Below are positions 58,707 through 64,000 of a stretch of 64,000 nucleotides of DNA, one piece after another. The stretch comes from Streptomyces sp. NBC_00461. Lineage in GTDB: Bacteria; Actinomycetota; Actinomycetes; Streptomycetales; Streptomycetaceae. Made by a program: the position numbers and the translations under genes. Positions within the stretch are counted from its first letter, which is position 1; each line of letters begins with the position of its first letter. The stretch spans positions 62,001 through 126,000 of the forward strand of contig NZ_CP107902.1 of the NCBI RefSeq assembly GCF_036013935.1, written 5' to 3'. The notes below the pieces were generated by a model, which saw nothing but the letters and a program-made list of their open reading frames with translations, ran no database searches and was not told the DNA's origin.

Positions 58707-61306
58707 CCGGCCAGTCGGACCCAACGGCATCCGGACAGGTGCTCGGCCTCATCTCCGGCATCGTTCATGCCGCCGGCTGGGTGCTCACCTACTGGTGGGT
58801 GGTGGCCGCGGTCGCCGTCGTCGTCTGGATGGCGAGCGAGCTGGTGGTGCGCCACCTGGCCCGGAAGGCCTCGGCTGAGCGGATGGCGCTGGAGCTCGTG
58901 CCGTCGCGGCACTTCGACCCTGGTTTCGAGGAGATCTTCCGCCGGGGTGTTCAGCTCGCCCGGGCCTCGACTTCCATGCCGTGGTGGGCGCCGCGCCGGT
59001 CGAAGACGGTGCAGCTGAGGCTGCGTGCCGACGGCTCCAGCCCGTTGCGGTACCGGATCGAAGGCCCCGCAGGCGGCGAGCGTCTCCTGTCGATCACGCC
59101 GTTCGGCCCTGCGGTGACCGTGAACCGGGCCCGTCCCCTGGTCGACAAGCCCCGTGACCACGTGGTGCGGGCGGAGTTCATCCTGCGTGGCAAGCCGAGC
59201 GCGCCCTTGCGTGAAGTCCCGCTGGCCCCCGACCCGTTGCAGCCGCTGATCGACGCTGTCTCCGACCTCCGTGCCGAGCTGGGTGACCTGGCCGAGATCC
59301 GGCTCGACATCCAGCGCGCCCCCAAATGGTCGCTGCGGGCGCGCCGGCTGCAGCTGATGACGGAGGCGCGGCGTGCGGAGAGGCGGGAGGCCCAGCGGGC
59401 CGCCCGGTGGGTACGGCAGGACGCCACCGGTATCGAAGACTCGCTGGCCTGGCAGTTGCAGCAGTTGGTGGCCGGCAAGCAGGGCGGGGGCGGGCGTCGG
59501 TTGGTCATGCCGCCGGTCCCCCGCCGGGTGGACCCGGAGGAAGCACTGGGCAAGCTCGTCGAGGACGACCACCTGGTGCGCGTGCAGCTGCTGGTGATGT
59601 GCGCGTCCAACGTTGAAGGGCGCGCCCAGGCCCGCCTCGGTCAACTCCAGGCCGCCCTCGACGTGTTCGGCGGCGGCTCGCGCTGGGCGATGCGCGGCTG
59701 GCGGGTGGGCCCGTGGCGGTTCGGCGCCGATCACTGGCCCACTAGGCGTGGCTTCGAGCGCCGCTGGGATCTGGGGCACTGCCAGCCGCCTCGTGCGAAC
59801 TGGGTCCGGTTGGACGAGCTGACCGGGCTGCTCAAACCACCCACGGTGCACTGCCGACTGCCGCTGCTGGCCGGGGACCTGCCGACGTTCGAGCACGGGG
59901 ATCCCGACCTGCTGTTGCAGGGCATCTACCGCGGATCCGACGGCCGGCGGCGCCTGGTCGCCACCTACGCGTGCGAGACGCTGTTCGAGGTCGGGGTGGG
60001 CAAGGCGGGCGGCGGCAAGACCGAACGCGCTCTGGCCCAGGCGATCGGCTGGGCCCACGCCGACGGCGGGCTGATGTTCGTCGACCCGCATCGCGACTCC
60101 TGGCCGCGCGCCCTGCCGTTCCTCGCCCACGACCACTTGATGCAGCGGATCGCACTGATCGACCTGAACGCCAACGGGCCTGCTCCGCAGCTCAGTTGCT
60201 GGAATCCGATCGGTATGCACCAGGGTCAGGTGGCGCACGAGGTCGTGGAGGCGACCGCGGATGCCTACGCGTCCGTGCTCAGGTGGGACGACGCCACCGC
60301 TCCCCGCGCGCTGACCATCTTCACCGCCGCCCTGGCGGTGCTGGTGGCCGTCAACGAGGCCGCCTGCCAGGCCGGGCGGCCCGAGGACCAGGCGACGGTC
60401 TTTCACCTGCGTTCTCTCCTCACGGATCCGGCCTTCCGTATTCCGGCGCTCACCGCGGTGGAGGGGCGCCTGGACGAGGAGACCCGCTCCTGGTGGCGGA
60501 CGGTGTTCCCGACGCTGCCCACCGACGCGTTCGGCGTCGTCCTCAACCCGATCGCCCGGCTGGCCGCGAACCCGGTGACCCGGGCGTTCCTCGGGCAGCC
60601 GGCCGGCGTCTACAACATCCGGGCCGCGATGGACTCACGGATGATCGTGTGGGTGTGTCCGGGCGGGAACGGGCCCACCGACCGGCTCATCACCGCACTG
60701 CTCGCCCGCGACCTGCTGCGGGCCGTGCGCTCCCGCCGGGATACCCCGGAAGGCCAGCGGGTGCCGTTCCGCCCGTATTTCGACGAGCTGATCACCCTCA
60801 CGGGCGCGGCCCCGGAGACGATCGCCGCGATGTTCGAGGACTTCCGCAAGTACAAGGTCCACGTCCACGGCATGACGCAGCTGCTGGCCCGCCTGCCCAT
60901 TCCGGTGCGGCTGTCGCTGGTGCAGAACGCCTCCACGCTGGCGTCGACCGCGGGTTCACAGTCTGCGGTCGCCCCGATCACCGCGGAGTGGGGCGACCGT
61001 CCCAGCCCGGACGTGGTCGCCGCGCTGGACCGGTTCGAGCACTACATGTCGCTGACCGTCGAGGGCCGTCGTGTCGGCCCCGTCCGGATCACCGGCCCTC
61101 ACCTGGACGAAGTCTTCGCCGACTACGCCCGCCCACGCCAGGTTGCGGCACTGGAGCGCGCCGCCCGGGCCACGGCCGGCGCAGCTGCGCTGGACCAGCT
61201 CACGGACCGGGCCGGCAACCAGCTCACCCGAGTGAGCGGCTTCCTCGCCCAGCACGCCCCCGCCACCCCGCCGAACGTCCAGTTGAACATGAAGGGATAC
61301 AAGTGA
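58682..61306 (+). CDS. VirD4-like type IV coupling protein
   Basis: The 874-aa protein from GTG 58682 (GAAGGGA upstream) has one strong N-terminal span (WVLTYWWVVAAVAVVVWMAS). A cytosolic ATPase follows: Walker A VGKAGGGKTERALAQ (about 437-451), GGLMFVDPHRDSWPRAL, YFDELITLTGAAPETIA (Walker B, about 698) and THAMTQLL-like VHGMTQLLARLPIP. Coupling proteins deliver the relaxase-DNA complex to the channel. It overlaps the preceding frame by 25 bp and the next gene by GTGA. Confidence 0.85.
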   Translation: MDSAAPYLTGQSDPTASGQVLGLISGIVHAAGWVLTYWWVVAAVAVVVWMASELVVRHLARKASAERMALELVPSRHFDPGFEEIFRRGVQLARASTSMPWWAPRRSKTVQLRLRADGSSPLRYRIEGPAGGERLLSITPFGPAVTVNRARPLVDKPRDHVVRAEFILRGKPSAPLREVPLAPDPLQPLIDAVSDLRAELGDLAEIRLDIQRAPKWSLRARRLQLMTEARRAERREAQRAARWVRQDATGIEDSLAWQLQQLVAGKQGGGGRRLVMPPVPRRVDPEEALGKLVEDDHLVRVQLLVMCASNVEGRAQARLGQLQAALDVFGGGSRWAMRGWRVGPWRFGADHWPTRRGFERRWDLGHCQPPRANWVRLDELTGLLKPPTVHCRLPLLAGDLPTFEHGDPDLLLQGIYRGSDGRRRLVATYACETLFEVGVGKAGGGKTERALAQAIGWAHADGGLMFVDPHRDSWPRALPFLAHDHLMQRIALIDLNANGPAPQLSCWNPIGMHQGQVAHEVVEATADAYASVLRWDDATAPRALTIFTAALAVLVAVNEAACQAGRPEDQATVFHLRSLLTDPAFRIPALTAVEGRLDEETRSWWRTVFPTLPTDAFGVVLNPIARLAANPVTRAFLGQPAGVYNIRAAMDSRMIVWVCPGGNGPTDRLITALLARDLLRAVRSRRDTPEGQRVPFRPYFDELITLTGAAPETIAAMFEDFRKYKVHVHGMTQLLARLPIPVRLSLVQNASTLASTAGSQSAVAPITAEWGDRPSPDVVAALDRFEHYMSLTVEGRRVGPVRITGPHLDEVFADYARPRQVAALERAARATAGAAALDQLTDRAGNQLTRVSGFLAQHAPATPPNVQLNMKGYK

Positions 61307-62217
61307 CCACCGCCTTCGAGACCGTGTCGTCCGGTCGTACGCCAAGCCCCGTCGAGCCGCTGCCGCATCAGCTCCTGGCCGTGCTCGGTCAGCACCGGAT
61401 GGCGACCACGAACCAGCTCCACGAACTGCTGCGGCCCGGCGCCGCGCGGCAGACCGTCTCCGCGCCGTTGAACAAGCTGCGTCGCGACGGCTTGGTGGAC
61501 TACACGGTGCTGCCGCAGTCCAACCGGTCCCGCGCCTGGTACCTCACCAGCGAGGGGGCCCGGCTGACGAAGGACTTCCCCGCTCTGCGGGGACGGCCCC
61601 CGTACCCGATCAGCTCGGCCACGGCTGCCTCGCTGAAGACGCCCCACACCCTGACCGTGGTCCGCACCCACCTCACGTTCGTCACCGACGCCCGCCGGCG
61701 CGGTGACGAGCACGGCCACCTGGACTGGACACCGGAGGTCTCCCACCCGCTCAGCGACGGCGAAAGGATCATCACGGACGCGGTGATGCACTACACCCTC
61801 ATCGGTGACGACGAGCGGATGAAGCTGCGGGCGTTCGTCGAGGTCGACCGCACCACGATGGGCAGCGAACGGCTCGCCTCCAAATTGATCGAGTACGCGC
61901 GGCTGTGGTCGTACGAGCCACAGCCCGTCGGGCGGGCACGTGCGCGGCAGCCGGCCGCTCCTTCAGCGGTGTGGCTGCGCTGGTATCCCGTGTTCCCCCG
62001 GGTGTTGTTCGTGCTGACCGGGGCCTCCCGGTACGTCCTGGACCACCGGATCAGCGACCTGCAGGCCATGATGGCGGCGCACCCTCTCGTGGGCACGCTG
62101 GCCCGGCAGGTGCCGATGGGAGCGGCAGTCCTGGACGACCTCGAAGAACGGGGGCCCACCGGTGACGTCTGGGCGCCTCTGGCCGGCGGCGAGCCACGGC
62201 CGTGGACCGAGCTGTGA
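61303..62217 (+). CDS. Replication-relaxation family protein
   Basis: The 304-aa protein begins with a winged helix: HQLLAVLGQHRMATTNQLHE, LLRPGAARQTVSAPLNKLRR, DGLVDY and WYLTSEGARL. An alpha/beta part follows (TPHTLTVVRTHLTFVTDARR, RAFVEVDRTTMGSERLASKL, WYPVFPRVLFVLTG). This is the Pfam replication-relaxation family, found next to coupling proteins in actinomycetes and proposed to act in relaxation of plasmid DNA. No MobA/TraI-type relaxase is visible in the operon, so this is the best candidate for origin handling. It is last in the operon. Confidence 0.8.
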   Translation: MTTAFETVSSGRTPSPVEPLPHQLLAVLGQHRMATTNQLHELLRPGAARQTVSAPLNKLRRDGLVDYTVLPQSNRSRAWYLTSEGARLTKDFPALRGRPPYPISSATAASLKTPHTLTVVRTHLTFVTDARRRGDEHGHLDWTPEVSHPLSDGERIITDAVMHYTLIGDDERMKLRAFVEVDRTTMGSERLASKLIEYARLWSYEPQPVGRARARQPAAPSAVWLRWYPVFPRVLFVLTGASRYVLDHRISDLQAMMAAHPLVGTLARQVPMGAAVLDDLEERGPTGDVWAPLAGGEPRPWTEL

Positions 62218-62366
62218 GACCCCGGGTGCCGGGGCCGAATGTCGCAGCCTTGCAACTACGCCCCAAACCCCTTGAGATTTGCTCACGCGAACCTCTAGTT
62301 TACTTCTGCACAGCAAGGCATCGCCTCGGAAACTCCTTGCTGTGTACCGACGTTAGGGAACGAAGC

Positions 62367-62588
62367 ATGTTGCACGCGCCTGGTCAGATTCGCACTACAG
62401 AACCCGCCATCGACGGGGAGTGGCCCGCCCGGACGCAGGACGTCACATACGTGGGTGACGCGTGCGTGGTCCGCGGGAGCGGCGACTTCGGCCTCGCCGA
62501 CCTGAGCGCGGTGCGCGGTCGCTTCCCCGGCCGGCACGTCACCCTCGACGGCGACGTGATCACCGTGTGGCCGCCGGTCCGGCAGTAG
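62367..62588 (+). CDS. Small hypothetical protein
   Basis: The 73-aa protein reads MLHAPGQIRTTEPAIDGEWP, TYVGDACVVRGSGDFGLADL and HVTLDGDVITVWPPVRQ. It has a beta-rich, compact pattern. TAGGGAACGAAGC precedes the ATG. It is not coupled to the transfer operon, being 149 bp downstream. No family recognised. Confidence 0.5.
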   Translation: MLHAPGQIRTTEPAIDGEWPARTQDVTYVGDACVVRGSGDFGLADLSAVRGRFPGRHVTLDGDVITVWPPVRQ

Positions 62589-62687
62589 TGAAACGCGTCC
62601 GCTCCCCGTGTCCCCGCTCATGTCGCCGGCGCGGCCCCTGCGCCGCGATGACCACCTCCAGATCCCTCACCGAAAGGAAGCAGCCCT

Positions 62688-63254
62688 ATGACCAGTCGGG
62701 ACACCACAGCGTTCGGCAGACGCCTCACTGCACTGGCGATCGCCGTCGGCCTTGGCCTGGGCGTCTCCGCCTGCTCGGGCGGCGGCCGGGACCAGGACCG
62801 TCCGGCGGCGGCATCGGATGCACGTGGCGGCTCCGCTCTGCACGAGCAGTTGCAGACCGACACGCCTCTGGCCGAACTCCAGGGACAGGGCGGCCTGTCG
62901 CTCACGATCACATCAGCCAAGCGGGACCCTGCCGGCTACGTCACCGTCCGCGGCGATCTGAAGAACGACGCGTCCACCGTGGCCGCGGTCCCCGCCGAAC
63001 TGCGCGGCGACGAGCTGAAGGTACTCAGGACAGGCCCGTCACTGGGTGGGGCGACCCTCGTCGACTTCGCCCACAAGAAGCGCTACTACGTGCTGCGCGA
63101 CACGGAGGGACGCCCCCTCACCACGACCGGCCTGTCCACGCTGAAGGCCGGCGAAAGCGCCCATGTCTTCATGCAGTTCCCCTCGCCCTCGTCGAGCACG
63201 GTCGGATTCCAACTGCCCCTGTTCGACACCGCGAACATCAAGATCAGTGAGTGA
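62688..63254 (+). CDS. Secreted lipoprotein, beta-sandwich type
   Basis: The 188-aa protein has a twin-Arg-like start (FGRRLTALAIAVGLGLG) and lipobox VSACS. The mature domain (LSLTITSAKRDPAGYVTVRG, DLKNDASTVAAVPAELRGDE, FAHKKRYYVLRDTEGRPL, STLKAGESAHVFMQFPSPSS) looks like the DUF4352-type immunoglobulin fold of secreted Streptomyces proteins. GAAAGGAAG precedes ATG 62688. It lies 13 bp upstream of the OmpA-like gene, and the two are a common pair in Streptomyces. Confidence 0.7.
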   Translation: MTSRDTTAFGRRLTALAIAVGLGLGVSACSGGGRDQDRPAAASDARGGSALHEQLQTDTPLAELQGQGGLSLTITSAKRDPAGYVTVRGDLKNDASTVAAVPAELRGDELKVLRTGPSLGGATLVDFAHKKRYYVLRDTEGRPLTTTGLSTLKAGESAHVFMQFPSPSSSTVGFQLPLFDTANIKISE

Positions 63255-63267
63255 GGTGAGCGTCCGC

Positions 63268-63947
63268 ATGACCACCACCCGATCGCGGATCGCCGCTCCG
63301 CTCCTCGCCCTCGCAGTCGCGACAAGCATCTGGGCCGGCGGTTCGGCCGGGCAGGCAGCAGCCGCTCCCGGTCCGCGTACAGCCGCATCCAGCGGGCGCG
63401 CGCTGCTCGCCATCGACTCGGCCAGTCCCGGACTTACGCTCCATGCCCACGCGACGCTCGCACCGCCCAAGGTTCTCGATCTCGGTTCGCAGCCCGTCGG
63501 CATTGGACGGGTGGTCGAGGACCAGGAGGGAGCCGAGCGTAGCGAGGACGCAGGCACACAGGTGACCGTCGATCTGCAGGCGGAGGTGCTCTTCGCCAAG
63601 GACAGCGCGCGGCTGAGCAGTTCGGCGCGATCTCGCATCGCCTCCGTTGCCCGGGAGATCGAGCCGCAGGTGGGCACGGTGATCCGGGTGTACGGGTTCA
63701 CCGACGATGTCGGATCGGCCGCCCAGGCGACGTCCTCTCCCGGCGGCGTGCTGCCGCTGTCCAGGTCGTGCTGGCCGAGGAGCTCAAGGGTGGGGTGGTC
63801 AGCTTCGACACGCGCGGGTTGGGCGAGAGGCAGCCGGTGGCCTCCAACACCACCGAGGCTGGCCGTCAGAAGAACCGACGTGTTCGAATCTCGTTTCCTG
63901 CCGCAGCGGACTCATCAGGTTCGTTCGGCTCGGCGAACACGCCCTGA
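63268..63947 (+). pseudogene. OmpA-like peptidoglycan-associated protein, frameshifted
   Basis: From ATG 63268 the protein has a signal peptide (APLLALAVATSIWAGGSAGQ) and an OmpA/MotB domain start: TVDLQAEVLFAKDSARLSSS, VIRVYGFTDDVGSAAQ. Near 63728 a G appears to be missing. The domain continues in another frame: GDVLSRRRAAAVQVVLAEEL, VVSFDTRGLGERQPVASNTT and AGRQKNRRVRISF to the stop at 63947. The intact form would be about 225 aa and bind peptidoglycan in the cell wall. As sequenced, the first frame runs off the window without finishing the domain. Confidence 0.75.
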
Positions 63948-64000
63948 CGGTGTGCGGGAGCGACGAGTGAAGACACAGAAGTACAAATCGATATCCGGTT

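Noticed and set aside
58154..60406. Minus-strand ORF of 750 aa opposite the coupling-protein gene
   Set aside because: No domain is recognisable and the plus strand encodes Walker motifs and a coupled operon.

Overview
The base composition, codon use, dense 4-nt stop/start overlaps and gene families all point to a Streptomyces (or close actinomycete) replicon. The window holds the telomere genes tap-tpg, a type IV secretion-type conjugation cluster beside an iteron-like array, several transposition modules and many broken genes. It reads as accessory DNA: a linear plasmid, an integrated plasmid or a chromosome arm. No rRNA, tRNA or CRISPR array was seen.

1-6.6 kb: a frameshifted CDI-type immunity gene, then a short-chain dehydrogenase gene split by a decayed Tn3-family transposon (1081-4008) with 42-bp inverted ends. 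The transposon carries a deleted transposase, a scrambled resolvase, an RDD membrane protein and a winged-helix regulator. A DGPF (YCII-like) gene overlapping an ECF42-type sigma factor follows.

6.6-12 kb: a UvrD/Rep-type helicase operon with a DUF6083 protein, an XRE regulator diverging from a 354-aa conserved protein, and a coiled-coil/winged-helix protein.

12-15.6 kb: two tandem passenger cassettes, one with a Fic protein and one with a HEAT-repeat protein. Each is bounded by matching left and right transposon-like ends with identically spaced TTGTCACC sites, and neither has a transposase. A perfect 23-bp hairpin lies between them.

15.6-26.7 kb: tpg-tap on the minus strand, then a five-gene translationally coupled operon of a Mu/TniA-type transposase, two TniB-like AAA+ ATPases, a 476-aa protein and a 261-aa protein. 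Two further genes nearby share domains with the 476-aa protein. This is the best candidate for an undescribed heteromeric transposition system, possibly the machine that moves the two cassettes.

26.7-31.9 kb: a 1376-aa NACHT NTPase ending in a PD-(D/E)XK-like motif and a downstream HNH nuclease gene, which looks like a STAND-type defence locus.

32.3-44.2 kb: four same-strand transcription units, each preceded by a similar promoter-like motif around GTATTATGGAAC. They encode small conserved proteins, SSB, a DprA-like protein, two PP-loop ATPases, a TGT/DpdA-like protein, a DUF6248-like protein and a four-repeat HTH protein.

44.4-64 kb: a lipoprotein, a Rep-like tandem winged-helix protein, a 650-bp region rich in TGCGCA and TGGTCGGG repeats (probable origin), and then a plus-strand conjugation operon: TcpC-like, two small membrane proteins, VirB4-like ATPase, VirB6/TrbL-like channel, transglycosylase/NlpC hydrolase, VirD4-like coupling protein and a replication-relaxation protein. 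The window ends with a lipoprotein and a frameshifted OmpA-like gene. Several genes carry single-base frameshifts, which could be real decay or sequencing errors.
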